Origin: Thalassomonas viridans
GTDB lineage: Bacteria > Pseudomonadota > Gammaproteobacteria > Enterobacterales > Alteromonadaceae
Direction of reading: 5' to 3'
Length of the DNA stretch: 64,000 nucleotides
Assembly: GCF_000948985.2 (NCBI RefSeq)
Contig: NZ_CP059733.1
Coordinates: 1,798,001-1,862,000 of the forward strand
Shown: in pieces, positions 55,468 through 63,993 of the stretch
Layout of the letters: the number at the start of each line of letters is the position of its first letter
How positions within the stretch are numbered: the first letter of the stretch is position 1
Made by a program: the position numbers and the translations under genes
The notes under the pieces: model-generated
What the model was told of the DNA's origin: nothing
The model's database searches: none
Seen by the model: the letters and a program-made list of their open reading frames with translations, nothing else

Positions 55468-56367
55468 TTAAGGGCAGGGAACATAAATGATCTGGCCGTT
55501 AGAAAATGTACGATAACATTGGCCGCCACCGCCGGGCCGATATTCATAATCAATATTGCTCCCGCCTGTATTATTTCCGCCGTTGGAGCCGTTACCATCA
55601 CCTGATCCCCCGCTGATACTTGCAATATAAGAGGGGGAATAACTAGTTCCATTACGGATAACAGTGGTTATTTTTCCGCCTTTTAAAATTAAAATATCAC
55701 CTGCTTTAAGTTTACTTTTCGTGGGGCCTTTATATAACTCTCCCATAGCAACAGTTGTTACACCACCAGCGACCATAGTTGCTAACAGTTCGCTTCGGCT
55801 CATGCCTACAACGACTTTTATGATTACATCTGCAATTTTTGCTACAGGTAAAAAGGTAAGTGCGCCAACTGCAAAGTTTTGCTGTATTCTATTGCTCATA
55901 TTGGTACGGTCTATATCATCTTGTGTGACCGTATAACTCCATTCATAGCTATTCACAGCGTTTTGCAAGGATATTATATAAGGTTTCAAAGTACCATCTA
56001 TATCATTCCAAGCTTCACAGTCATAATCTCTATCATATTCGCATGATAGAGCTGCGTCCATAACATCAACTGCGCCGCTTTCCGCTTCTATTAATGGCTG
56101 TGAAGTAAGTGGGTTGGATGAAAGATGATTGGTATATTGTCCATAGGTAATTGAATTTACTTCGACTCCGGAGTCTGTAAATATGAATAACATATTTTCA
56201 TCATGTTGATAATCCTCTAAAGCTGTTACTTTTGTCACCATATCGTAGATATCATCGCATGCCTGACCACATTCAATAATTGATATTGGACTGTATTCAG
56301 ACGCCTGTAGAGATAGAGAGAAGCCAACTGTTAATGTCAGTAAAGAGAGTTTTTTTCCTAAAAACAT
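55468..56367 (-). CDS. Secreted hypothetical protein with Gly/Asn-rich C-terminus
   Basis: A 299-residue precursor with signal peptide (KLSLLTLTVGFSLSLQASE). The middle has hydrophobic segments (ALTFLPVAKIADVIIKVVVG; LATMVAGGVTTVAMGELYKG). The C-terminal 60 residues are Gly/Asn/Ser-rich (SGGSGDGNGSNGGNNTGGSN) before a short end CYRTFSNGQIIYVPC with two Cys. Family not recognised; the layout (helical hydrophobic middle, flexible glycine linker, small Cys-closed tail) resembles exported toxins only in general. Good AAGGAAT before ATG 56367. Confidence 0.65.
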   Translation of the reverse strand: MFLGKKLSLLTLTVGFSLSLQASEYSPISIIECGQACDDIYDMVTKVTALEDYQHDENMLFIFTDSGVEVNSITYGQYTNHLSSNPLTSQPLIEAESGAVDVMDAALSCEYDRDYDCEAWNDIDGTLKPYIISLQNAVNSYEWSYTVTQDDIDRTNMSNRIQQNFAVGALTFLPVAKIADVIIKVVVGMSRSELLATMVAGGVTTVAMGELYKGPTKSKLKAGDILILKGGKITTVIRNGTSYSPSYIASISGGSGDGNGSNGGNNTGGSNIDYEYRPGGGGQCYRTFSNGQIIYVPCP

Positions 56368-56461
56368 TTTATTCCTTTAAGTAATTTAATTGTTTTATGT
56401 TGAACATTTCTTGACGATTTTCGTCAGGAAAGAAATTAGCAACTGCTATTTTTATTAACAA

Positions 56462-56545
56462 GTTGGGAAAATGTTGTGACTTGGTTCTTTCTTGTATCTG
56501 ATTGTTTCTTTAGTTTTTTTTGTCAATGTTGTGAAAAGATTGGGA
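56462..56545. promoter_or_regulatory. Tandem 11-bp-spaced half-sites, cluster 1
   Basis: GTTGGGA (56462) and GTTGTGA (56473), then GTTGTGA (56528) and ATTGGGA (56539): two pairs, each with exactly 11 bp between repeats. Winged-helix regulators of the PhoB/CadC type bind such direct repeats. The same pairs recur at 59497-59609. Confidence 0.6.
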
Positions 56546-56652
56546 AATATTGAAAGATGTTTTTGATTGTTTATCGGATAATTTCTAGGCGCTGGGTAAT
56601 AAACTGAAAGCTATGTTGAAACTATAGCATTATTTATATTCAGAGTAAGAGA

Positions 56653-56760
56653 ATGACAGCTTTCGATCTTGCAATAGAGCTGAGCCGTCTTAAGTTATAT
56701 ACAGGAAACTGTCTTGGAACTAAAGAAGCACAGGCATTATTTGCTAAGGCGTCTATTTAA
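56653..56760 (+). CDS. Possible micro-protein (35 aa)
   Basis: ATG 56653 to TAA 56760 encodes MTAFDLAIELSRLKLYTGNC and LGTKEAQALFAKASI, a helical, mildly amphipathic peptide with one Cys. GAGTAAGAGA lies upstream as a possible ribosome-binding site. It overlaps the end of the CadC-like gene on the other strand by 24 bp and lies 108 bp after half-site cluster 1. Too short to be sure. Confidence 0.3.
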   Translation: MTAFDLAIELSRLKLYTGNCLGTKEAQALFAKASI

Positions 56761-59085
56761 ATCGGAAATTGTGATTTTACCTATATAGGTATTGGCTGTT
56801 TTATAATCATTCATCAATAAGCTATTGTGGTGAATAGTTATAAATAAAGTATTGGTATTCCCAATGTCGACTTTTTGTCTTTCTCCAGTAGCAAAGTCTA
56901 CTTTAATGACTTCTTTCTTTAAGGTTATACGGTAGATTGCATCATTTCCAACAGCCCAATCTAAGTTGTAGTCAAAATGAACATCAGGAAAATAATGATA
57001 TTTATTATTGAACTCCCAGTTATCATCTAACTGGTAAATACCCTTGCTACCGGTAGTAGATGCGAAGTAGCGTTCAGAACCATTATTACCACATTGACTA
57101 TGAATAGATGTGATCCCGGAAGCCAGGCGTTTGGCGGTTTGGGTATGAATATTTATTTGATCTAGATACCAGTTACCATTTTCTAGAACTGTAGTAAGAA
57201 TGTTGTCATTGGAGTGGCATAGCCAGGTAATATTTTTTACTGTTTCATTTGGATGGAAGACAGTTTGCACCTGCTTGGTTGGAATATTTAATACATATAA
57301 CTTGTCATCTCTAATAAATAAGATATTTTCACCATCGGCAGAAAAGCTAGACTGGTAAATGTAGGCTTTATCTTTAAAGTTGGTTAATTGTTGTAATTGG
57401 TCACCTTCTTTTAGCCAAATTTGCCTGTTCCCTGAACGTGTTGAAGAAAAAGCAATACGTTCTGTATTATTCAATTTGTAAAGAGCAGCCGAATGGTCCC
57501 TGAAACTGGAGGAAACCCAAGGAGAACTTAGTTTGTTATTTCCCAAATTTAAGAGATTAATATCTGCTATGTTGCCGAAGCCAAAAGTTAGTAATATTTC
57601 AGTGTCAGAATACACTAGTGGATACGCAGCATCGCTCTCATATTGATACAGTGATGTGTTTTCACCTGTGTAAACATTTATGGCGCTAAGTATTTTTTCT
57701 CTTTCTTCCAAATAAAATACATGGGTTCCGAATGGAGACCAGGCAATCTGATTAGCTAAAGTTGACTTATTAAGTAGTGAGTTGGTTTCACCGGTATTAA
57801 GCTCTAAAAGCATGATTGATTCTGAATGATCATCCGCGTAGCGTTTAAACGCCAGTTTTGTGCCATCGGGGCTTAAGCGTAGACCTGCATCTCCCTGGTA
57901 TTTTCCAGGGGGAGCAGTTATCGTTTCAACATAATGACTTTTCAGGTGATAACGTTTTATTAAAGCAGGCGGCTTATCATTATCTGCGGATGTATAGTAA
58001 AGCCAGTTTAGATCCGGGCTCACTGCTATACCTGTATTTGTCATATACGGTAAGTATGGGTTGCACTGAATAATTTCCTTTGAGTTAGACGTTGCTAAAG
58101 TTCGTTTAATGCTCACTTTTTTTATTGTGCAGTTATCCTGAATCATAGACATATAAAACAATTCATTGCCAGAGGGAGACCAATATGGGGAAATGCTTCC
58201 AGGCTCCAGGGCAATGCTTTGCTTTGTTTGAATGTCTTGTATCACAATTCTGGGACTGCTGGCATGATCGGCCTGGTGCGTAAAGGCCAGGAGGGCTTTA
58301 TCTGGTGACAATGATGGCGCATATTCCCAACCTTCTAAATAGGTCAAGGGTTCCTCTGGTACATCATGCTTAGTTAATATTTTTGGAGATGGCGTTACAG
58401 GCTGTGTTAACTGCCATAGTACAATAACTAATATCAGCGTTGCCAGTAGTGAGTAAAGTTTATAAAAAGGCTTGGTTAGCAGCCTTCTTTTGGGCTTGTT
58501 GCTGATATTTTTTACTACAAGACCTGTTATGGAGTCGTTATCAGTTTGATTGCTGACGGTATTGTTGGCATCAACAGTTACAAGTACTTCGGAGGTTTTA
58601 TCCTGAGCTTCTTCTTGTTCTACGGGCTTTATAGATTCATCAACTAAATATTCATCTGCTTGCTGGTCGGCTTTCGCTATAAATTCTTGTTTTGTTTCTT
58701 CTCCCTTTTGTACATGGTTGGCATTCGCTGCCGGGGGAGTATTTGTTGTTAATAGCTCGGTTCTGCTGAGGTATTCCACCCGGCACGTTAATGAATAACC
58801 CCGTTTTAGGTGGGTTTTAATAAAGTCATCCCGCTCGCCGCCCAGAATCTTGCGTAGCCTGGATATAGCAGAACTTATGGTGGTGTATTCTATACAGCGG
58901 TTGTCCCATACCTCTTGCATCAGCTGTTCGCGGCTGATTACCTGCGGGAGGCTTTCCGCTAAAAACACTAATAGCTTTACATACTTGGCTTCAAGAGGAA
59001 CAAAGGTATTGTCTTCTTTAATTAGATGGTTTTCGAGTGGATCCAGTATCCATTGGTTGAGCCTGATGAGCTTAGTGTTTTCCAT
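56737..59085 (-). CDS. CadC-like membrane transcriptional regulator with beta-propeller
   Basis: A 782-residue ToxR/CadC-type protein: N-terminal winged helix (LEAKYVKLLVFLAESLPQVI, TTISSAISRLRKILGGERDD), acidic linker, one transmembrane helix (about 207-226) and a periplasmic TolB/WD40-type propeller (WSPSGNELFYMS, LRLSPDGTKLAFKRY, WSPFGTHVFYLEE). It senses something in the periplasm and binds DNA from the membrane. Tandem half-sites flank the gene on both sides. Confidence 0.88.
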   Translation of the reverse strand: MENTKLIRLNQWILDPLENHLIKEDNTFVPLEAKYVKLLVFLAESLPQVISREQLMQEVWDNRCIEYTTISSAISRLRKILGGERDDFIKTHLKRGYSLTCRVEYLSRTELLTTNTPPAANANHVQKGEETKQEFIAKADQQADEYLVDESIKPVEQEEAQDKTSEVLVTVDANNTVSNQTDNDSITGLVVKNISNKPKRRLLTKPFYKLYSLLATLILVIVLWQLTQPVTPSPKILTKHDVPEEPLTYLEGWEYAPSLSPDKALLAFTHQADHASSPRIVIQDIQTKQSIALEPGSISPYWSPSGNELFYMSMIQDNCTIKKVSIKRTLATSNSKEIIQCNPYLPYMTNTGIAVSPDLNWLYYTSADNDKPPALIKRYHLKSHYVETITAPPGKYQGDAGLRLSPDGTKLAFKRYADDHSESIMLLELNTGETNSLLNKSTLANQIAWSPFGTHVFYLEEREKILSAINVYTGENTSLYQYESDAAYPLVYSDTEILLTFGFGNIADINLLNLGNNKLSSPWVSSSFRDHSAALYKLNNTERIAFSSTRSGNRQIWLKEGDQLQQLTNFKDKAYIYQSSFSADGENILFIRDDKLYVLNIPTKQVQTVFHPNETVKNITWLCHSNDNILTTVLENGNWYLDQINIHTQTAKRLASGITSIHSQCGNNGSERYFASTTGSKGIYQLDDNWEFNNKYHYFPDVHFDYNLDWAVGNDAIYRITLKKEVIKVDFATGERQKVDIGNTNTLFITIHHNSLLMNDYKTANTYIGKITISDLNRRLSK

Positions 59086-59234
59086 TACTTGTTATAATTA
59101 CTACTTTATTACTGCGTCAGGAAATTGCTTTTGAATTGAAAAGAAAAAATTAATTTTCGATTTATTGTAATGGTTTTATGGTTATTAATAAACATGGCGC
59201 CGGTGAGTATGACTTTTTTTCATGCACGAAAGTT

Positions 59235-59344
59235 GATTTTTTTCTTGATGAAATAAATCAAGAAAAAAATCCGGACCGCTGATAAGGAAACACGAAAAAC
59301 GTGTGGGCTGTGTTTCCCCTCTGCTTTAAACATCAGCGGCCCGG
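59235..59344. ncRNA. Structured segment, possible noncoding RNA or attenuator
   Basis: A perfect 15-bp hairpin GATTTTTTTCTTGAT / ATCAAGAAAAAAATC (59235-59249 and 59257-59271) is followed by CCGGaCCGCTGAT (59271-59283) pairing with ATCAGCGGcCCGG (59332-59344), which encloses GGAAACAC/GTGTTTCC (59286-59293 and 59310-59317). Nested compensating stems suggest a folded RNA. Strand cannot be told; no comparison was possible. Confidence 0.4.
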
Positions 59345-59496
59345 GACGGTAATTAAACTTCCGTAATCTGTTACACACCAGTGTCAAGTGTGTAACTTTT
59401 GCCTCTTGCTAAACCATTAAAAACGCTTTCTCAAGTTTGAACCTTGTGGTTCTGTTCGGCGGAAGAGAAGTTAACTGCTATTTTACTGCTGAACAA

Positions 59497-59609
59497 GTTG
59501 GGAAAAGGTTGGGAATTTGTGAAATACTTAACTTGTTGTTTTGTAATGATTTATCTTGTTGTAAAGTTTTGTTGTGAAAAGGTTGGGAAATGATGGGAAA
59601 AGGTTGTGA
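59497..59609. promoter_or_regulatory. Tandem 11-bp-spaced half-sites, cluster 2
   Basis: GTTGGGA at 59497 and 59508; then GTTGTGA 59571, GTTGGGA 59582, GATGGGA 59592, GTTGTGA 59603 with spacings 11, 10 and 11. The sequence before the first pair (AACTGCTATTTT then AACAAGTTGGGAAAA) also matches cluster 1. Ends 180 bp before the nuclease start. Confidence 0.65.
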
Positions 59610-59789
59610 CGCTTTTTTCCCTTTTTTTCGTACAAAAACGACGCCTTGTGAGCATGTTTCAGGTGCCGGTATAACGTGATTTACAAATGATTTGATGTTT
59701 GCCCGTAAAGCATTACGCTTAGTTTTGATAACAAGGCATTATGTTGTTTAGTGATGCAGGAATTTAAAATAATAAAAAGGAAGTTGTTT

Positions 59790-60518
59790 ATGACTCTGGA
59801 TGTCTCTAAACCTGAACTCCGTTATGGTTGCCCGGCGGCCGATCAAATTCTTTTCAACCGTTTTTATACTGTTGGTTACTCTTATTATTTCAGGCAGGCT
59901 AAATGGACGCTGGAAATTGTTGAGCCGGGCAAGCATATCAATGATGTTGACGATGATGTTACCCGGCAAAATAATTTTCGACCCGACTTCAGGCTGCCCC
60001 AGCGTTTTAGGGGAGACTTATCTGATTACCGGCGCTCGGGCTTTGACCGGGGTCACTTAGTTGCCAGCGCCAATCAGGACCAAACCGCTTTACAGAACTC
60101 GGAAACTTACTTGCTTTCCAACATGTCGCCGCAGGCCCCGCAGTTTAACCGTGGGATCTGGAAAGATTTGGAAGGCGAAATCCGGGCTAAAAACGACGAG
60201 CCGGATATTTATGAGACCTATGTGATGGCCGGGCCTATTTTTGATTTTGAACACCGCACGCGCTTTATCGGCCAGGCAGACAATAACGGCATTAAAATTC
60301 CAATTCCCAGCCATTTTTTCAAATGTGTGCTGGTAGAGCGGAAATCAGGCAAGCTGGAAATGTGGGCATTTGAGTTTGAGAATAAAGATCTTGATGGCAG
60401 GCCGGCTGACTTTGTGACTTCAACTTCTGCTATTGAGCAAAGGGCAGGGATTAATATCTGGCCGAACTTATTTGGTGATAATATTGAGGCTGAAAAGAAG
60501 CAGATTAATCGGTGGTGA
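59790..60518 (+). CDS. NUC-family DNA/RNA non-specific endonuclease
   Basis: A 242-residue nuclease with the catalytic DRGH (residues 86-89) in RRSGFDRGHLVASANQ and the Mg-binding Asn (about 120) in SPQAPQFNRGIW, as in Serratia nuclease and NucA. It should cut DNA and RNA. No signal peptide from ATG 59790 (AAGGAAG upstream); an in-frame ATG 59751 adds 13 basic residues that also are not a signal peptide. Secreted relatives are the rule, so the location of this one is unclear. Confidence 0.85.
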   Translation: MTLDVSKPELRYGCPAADQILFNRFYTVGYSYYFRQAKWTLEIVEPGKHINDVDDDVTRQNNFRPDFRLPQRFRGDLSDYRRSGFDRGHLVASANQDQTALQNSETYLLSNMSPQAPQFNRGIWKDLEGEIRAKNDEPDIYETYVMAGPIFDFEHRTRFIGQADNNGIKIPIPSHFFKCVLVERKSGKLEMWAFEFENKDLDGRPADFVTSTSAIEQRAGINIWPNLFGDNIEAEKKQINRW

Positions 60519-60654
60519 GATATCGCGGTGCGTTGACGGGAGAATTTCAGGTAGCACAGTGTTTCTGCCCTTCAGTTTACTTAAGTATGTTATAATTGCG
60601 GCTTAGTAATCTTTGTGATTAACTTTGATACATATAGATTAGTTTTGAGGTGTA

Positions 60655-60918
60655 ATGATGGAAACTAAAGTTATAACAGCCCATGTTCCGATATCATTAG
60701 CTGAAAAGGTTGATAATTTAGCTAATCGTTTAGAGCGCTCAAAAGCCTGGGTAATGAAACAAGCATTGGCTGCATGGGTTGAGCAGGAAGAAGAGCGTCA
60801 CCGTTTGACACTCGAAGCGATAGCAGATGTTGATGAAAATAATGTTATAGATCATCAGTCAGTGCAGGCATGGGCTGAAAGTTTAAGTTCAGATACTCCT
60901 TTACCGACTCCCCGTTGA
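60655..60918 (+). CDS. RHH-type antitoxin
   Basis: An 87-residue protein with a ribbon-helix-helix start (TKVITAHVPISLAEKVDNLA, RLERSKAWVMKQALAAWVEQ) and an acidic tail that should wrap the toxin. ATG 60655/60658 both possible, GAGG upstream. Its stop overlaps the toxin start by one base. Confidence 0.88.
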   Translation: MMETKVITAHVPISLAEKVDNLANRLERSKAWVMKQALAAWVEQEEERHRLTLEAIADVDENNVIDHQSVQAWAESLSSDTPLPTPR

Positions 60919-61193
60919 TGGAAATTAAATGGACGATTAAATCCCTTTCAGATTTAAATCGTCTGTTTGAATTCTTGGCGCCGGTAAATAAACAAGCTGC
61001 GGCCAAGACCATACAATCCCTTACCCAGGCACCTACCCGAATCATTCATCAACCTCGCATTGGTGAGAGGCTTGATGAATTTGAGCCAAAAGAAGTTCGC
61101 CGACTGTTAGTTGGGCATTATGAAATGCGTTATGAATTGAGGAATAATACCTTATTTATACTTCGAATTTGGCATACCCGGGAAAGAAGGTAA
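60918..61193 (+). CDS. RelE/ParE-type toxin
   Basis: A 91-residue basic protein with the ParE/RelE pattern: MEIKWTIKSLSDLNRLFEFL, then EVRRLLVGHYEMRYELRNNT and LFILRIWHTRERR. Translation start (60918) shares the A of the antitoxin TGA, so expression is coupled. Target (gyrase or ribosome) cannot be told by sequence alone. Maintains the accessory block or acts in stress. Confidence 0.88.
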   Translation: MEIKWTIKSLSDLNRLFEFLAPVNKQAAAKTIQSLTQAPTRIIHQPRIGERLDEFEPKEVRRLLVGHYEMRYELRNNTLFILRIWHTRERR

Positions 61194-61385
61194 TATCGGA
61201 GTTGCTTAGGGCAGTAATCTAATTAATCGGCATTATAAAGTGTCATATAAACATCGAATTAGCCATTGTGGTTGGTTAAAATACTCCAAGACTTATCCTG
61301 GAGTTGTTAATTATCGGTCACCTGTTTAGCCGTGATTAGTTCAGGGTACATTAATGATTCGAACATCAGAGATAATTGGTTCTTT

Positions 61386-62552
61386 ATGAAGACTTATGAT
61401 TGCGTCATCGTTGGTGGCGGTATGGTGGGGGCGGCCTCGGCCCTGTCATTGGCTGAGCTGGGATTAAAAGTGGCTGTGGTTGAGCGGGCTTTGCCCCAGG
61501 CTTTTGAGGCCGAACAGCCTTTTGACTTGCGGGTGTCGGCCATTTCATTAGCTTCGCAATACCTGCTGGAACAGGTGGGAGCCTGGCAGCAGATCAGCCA
61601 GTGGCGTTTGTGTCCCTATAAACGCTTGGGTGTATGGGAGCAGGAAATCTCCTATGCCGAGTTTAACAGCGATGATATTCAGCAGCCCCGCCTGGGAGCC
61701 ATTATTGAAAATCGGCTGATCCAACTGGCGCTGTTAGAGCAGGTAAACCTCCACGACAATATTACCTTGTATTGTCCCGACTCCCTGGCGGGTTTTCACC
61801 AGCATGAACATGGCCTTGATATTGAGCTGACGCAGGAGACGGTAAAGGCGAAATTGCTGATTGCCGCCGACGGCGCGAATTCTAAGGTGCGCCAGCTGGC
61901 GGGCATAGGCACCACCGGCTGGGATTACGCCCAGTCTGCCATGCTGATTAATGTTAAAACCGAGTTGGCACAGCAGGACATTACCTGGCAGCAGTTTTTC
62001 CCTACCGGACCGGTTGCTATGCTGCCTATGCCGGGCAGGCATGCCTCCCTGGTGTGGTATCACCACAGGGATGAAATTAAACGCTTAAAAACCTTAAGCC
62101 TTAAACAATTGCAGCAGGCAGTAATGACCAGTTTCCCGAAACGTTTGGGCGAGGTTGAGGTGCTTGACCGGGACTCTTTTGATTTAACCCGCCGCCATGC
62201 AAACCAGTACCAGAAACAGAGGGTACTCCTGATGGGAGACGCCGCCCACAGCATTAATCCCATGGCGGGGCAGGGGGTGAACCTGGGCTTTAAGGATGTT
62301 AAAGCGTTGCAGCAGGTGATCGCCGAAGCCATAGGCAAAGGGGAGTGCTGGCATGATGTGAATGTGCTGGCGCGTTATGAAAAGCTAAGACGTAACGACA
62401 ACCTGCTGATGATGTCGGCCATGGATGCCCTGTATGCCTCTTTTAGCCACCCGTCCATGCTGATGAAGGGATTACGCAATGCCGGCCTGTTTATCGCCAA
62501 CAGGGTCCCTGTGCTTAAGAATAAGGCTCTGGCCTATGCTTGCGGGCTTTAA
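61386..62552 (+). CDS. ubiF: Ubiquinone biosynthesis hydroxylase (UbiF type)
   Basis: A 388-residue flavin monooxygenase of the UbiH/UbiF/VisC family. FAD motif YDCVIVGGGMVGAASALSLA, middle motif AADGANSKVRQLAG and GDAAHSINPMAGQGVNLGFK are complete. It hydroxylates an aromatic ring of the ubiquinone precursor. ATG 61386 starts the conserved region; a GTG at 61332 extends it with no clear signal. In E. coli ubiF adjoins the same tRNA cluster and miaB, which supports the name. Confidence 0.9.
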   Translation: MKTYDCVIVGGGMVGAASALSLAELGLKVAVVERALPQAFEAEQPFDLRVSAISLASQYLLEQVGAWQQISQWRLCPYKRLGVWEQEISYAEFNSDDIQQPRLGAIIENRLIQLALLEQVNLHDNITLYCPDSLAGFHQHEHGLDIELTQETVKAKLLIAADGANSKVRQLAGIGTTGWDYAQSAMLINVKTELAQQDITWQQFFPTGPVAMLPMPGRHASLVWYHHRDEIKRLKTLSLKQLQQAVMTSFPKRLGEVEVLDRDSFDLTRRHANQYQKQRVLLMGDAAHSINPMAGQGVNLGFKDVKALQQVIAEAIGKGECWHDVNVLARYEKLRRNDNLLMMSAMDALYASFSHPSMLMKGLRNAGLFIANRVPVLKNKALAYACGL

Positions 62553-62694
62553 ATAGGAAAGAGTTAGGCGGCAAGAGCCTGCACCCGAGTGGCGACGGAC
62601 TGCCGTTATCGGATGCGCCCGCTGCGTGATCCGGTTTTCCTCCAGAAAAATTCCGTATTCCTCCGGAGGGCATGACTTGTCGTAGCCGCATCTG

Positions 62695-62913
62695 TCACGG
62701 CTTTTCACCTTCAAGCTTTGGTACCCCTACATAATAGATAAGGGCTAAAATATTCACTCCGGGTAATATCCCCGTTAACGTGGCTAACAGGCGGTTTCTC
62801 CCTTTTGTTCGCGCCAGTAAAAAACATAACGCGGCAATGGCTAACATTTCTATTGTCAGGAAAAAAATAACCGGGTGTAATTCACCGCTTCTCATCATTT
62901 CAAAAATATTCAT
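62695..62913 (-). CDS. Small membrane protein (72 aa)
   Basis: Two hydrophobic segments (HPVIFFLTIEMLAIAALCFL and ILPGVNILALIYYVGV) with a basic loop (ARTKGRNR) between. ATG 62913 has GGGAACGG upstream. No family recognised; probably an inner-membrane protein. Lies between ubiF and the tRNA operon. Confidence 0.6.
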   Translation of the reverse strand: MNIFEMMRSGELHPVIFFLTIEMLAIAALCFLLARTKGRNRLLATLTGILPGVNILALIYYVGVPKLEGEKP

Positions 62914-63082
62914 TCCGTTCCCTTTGATAAATATCTGTGTACTGCAGCTAATATATATTTAATGAATAAAAACTTACAGTTATTAAATTAGCTGCTGTTT
63001 TTGCCGGTGTGGGTAAAAGGAGGTATCCGCCGGGGTATAACCTGGCTTGAATGCCTGAAAAAGAATTATAGTGCCGCAGATA

Positions 63083-63107
63083 CAAAAAAATCGACATAAA
63101 GTCGATT
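63083..63107 (-). terminator. Terminator at the end of the tRNA operon
   Basis: On the minus strand AATCGAC-TTTAT-GTCGATT followed by T-run; almost identical to the one at 63606-63631. Confidence 0.85.
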
Positions 63108-63114
63108 AGGAAAG

Positions 63115-63189
63115 TGGCTGGGGTACAAGGATTTGAACCTTGGAATGACGGGATCAAAACCCGCTGCCTTACCGCTTGGCTATACCCCA
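63115..63189 (-). tRNA. tRNA-Gln(UUG), copy 1
   Basis: 75 nt including encoded CCA; acceptor TGGGGTA/TACCCCA; anticodon TTG. Identical to the three other Gln copies. Confidence 0.97.
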
Positions 63190-63243
63190 ACTGAGATATG
63201 TACTCTAACTTGCTCACATTATTTTGCAACTTTTACAAGAAAG

Positions 63244-63318
63244 TGGCTGGGGTACAAGGATTTGAACCTTGGAATGACGGGATCAAAACCCGCTGCCTTA
63301 CCGCTTGGCTATACCCCA
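63244..63318 (-). tRNA. tRNA-Gln(UUG), copy 2
   Basis: Same 75-nt sequence as copy 1 with encoded CCA and anticodon TTG. Confidence 0.97.
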
Positions 63319-63368
63319 ATAATGTAAAACCTGTTCTCTTGCTTAATGTTATTTGATTGTGATTGAAA

Positions 63369-63453
<85 letters not shown>

Positions 63454-63489
63454 ATATCTACAACTTAATACATTAAATGCTAAGAGTAA

Positions 63490-63566
63490 TGGTGGCTACA
63501 CCGGGATTTGAACCTGGGACCCCATCATTATGAGTGATGTGCTCTAACCAGCTGAGCTATGTAGCC
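63490..63566 (-). tRNA. tRNA-Met(CAU), elongator type
   Basis: 77 nt, starts GGCTACATAGCTCAGCTGG and ends TGTAGCCACCA; anticodon CAT in CACTCATAATG. The G1-C72 pair shows that it is not the initiator. Confidence 0.95.
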
Positions 63567-63605
63567 TTAACAAGTACCTTGATAGTAACTAACAAGGATT
63601 TGGAC

Positions 63606-63631
63606 AAAAAAAATCGACCCGTTAGTCGATT
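63606..63631 (-). terminator. Internal terminator of the tRNA cluster
   Basis: AATCGAC and GTCGATT stem with a T-run on the minus strand, between tRNA-Gln copy 3 and tRNA-Met. It divides the cluster into two units. Confidence 0.75.
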
Positions 63632-63658
63632 CATTCCCAAGGCTTACGCCTGAAAATG

Positions 63659-63733
63659 TGGCTGGGGTACAAGGATTTGAACCTTGGAATGACGGGATCA
63701 AAACCCGCTGCCTTACCGCTTGGCTATACCCCA
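63659..63733 (-). tRNA. tRNA-Gln(UUG), copy 3
   Basis: Same 75-nt sequence as copies 1 and 2; anticodon TTG; CCA encoded. Confidence 0.97.
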
Positions 63734-63761
63734 ACAGTATTTCATTTATCTTATTGATAAA

Positions 63762-63846
<85 letters not shown>

Positions 63847-63918
63847 ATTTTGATTAGTTTCATAAAAATGAAATAATCTGGTAGTTATTACATTGTACTT
63901 TCAGGTAAAAGGAGAAAG

Positions 63919-63993
63919 TGGCTGGGGTACAAGGATTTGAACCTTGGAATGACGGGATCAAAACCCGCTGCCTTACCGCTTGGCTATACCCCA
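63919..63993 (-). tRNA. tRNA-Gln(UUG), copy 4
   Basis: Same 75-nt sequence; anticodon TTG; CCA encoded. The operon may continue beyond the window. Confidence 0.97.

Larger units (their letters stand above)
59086..59789. other. Long intergenic region with structured segment and operators
   Basis: About 700 bp between the divergent CadC-like and nuclease genes, with no gene. It contains two stable predicted hairpin structures (59235-59345) and six half-sites (59497-59609). Both promoters must lie here. Confidence 0.8.

Noticed and set aside
62472..62714. 80-residue minus-strand frame after ubiF
   Set aside because: Half of it is antisense to ubiF, and the rest overlaps the small membrane-protein end; no start signal.
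63133..63327. Open frames through the tRNA genes
   Set aside because: They arise from the identical tRNA-Gln copies and are not coding.
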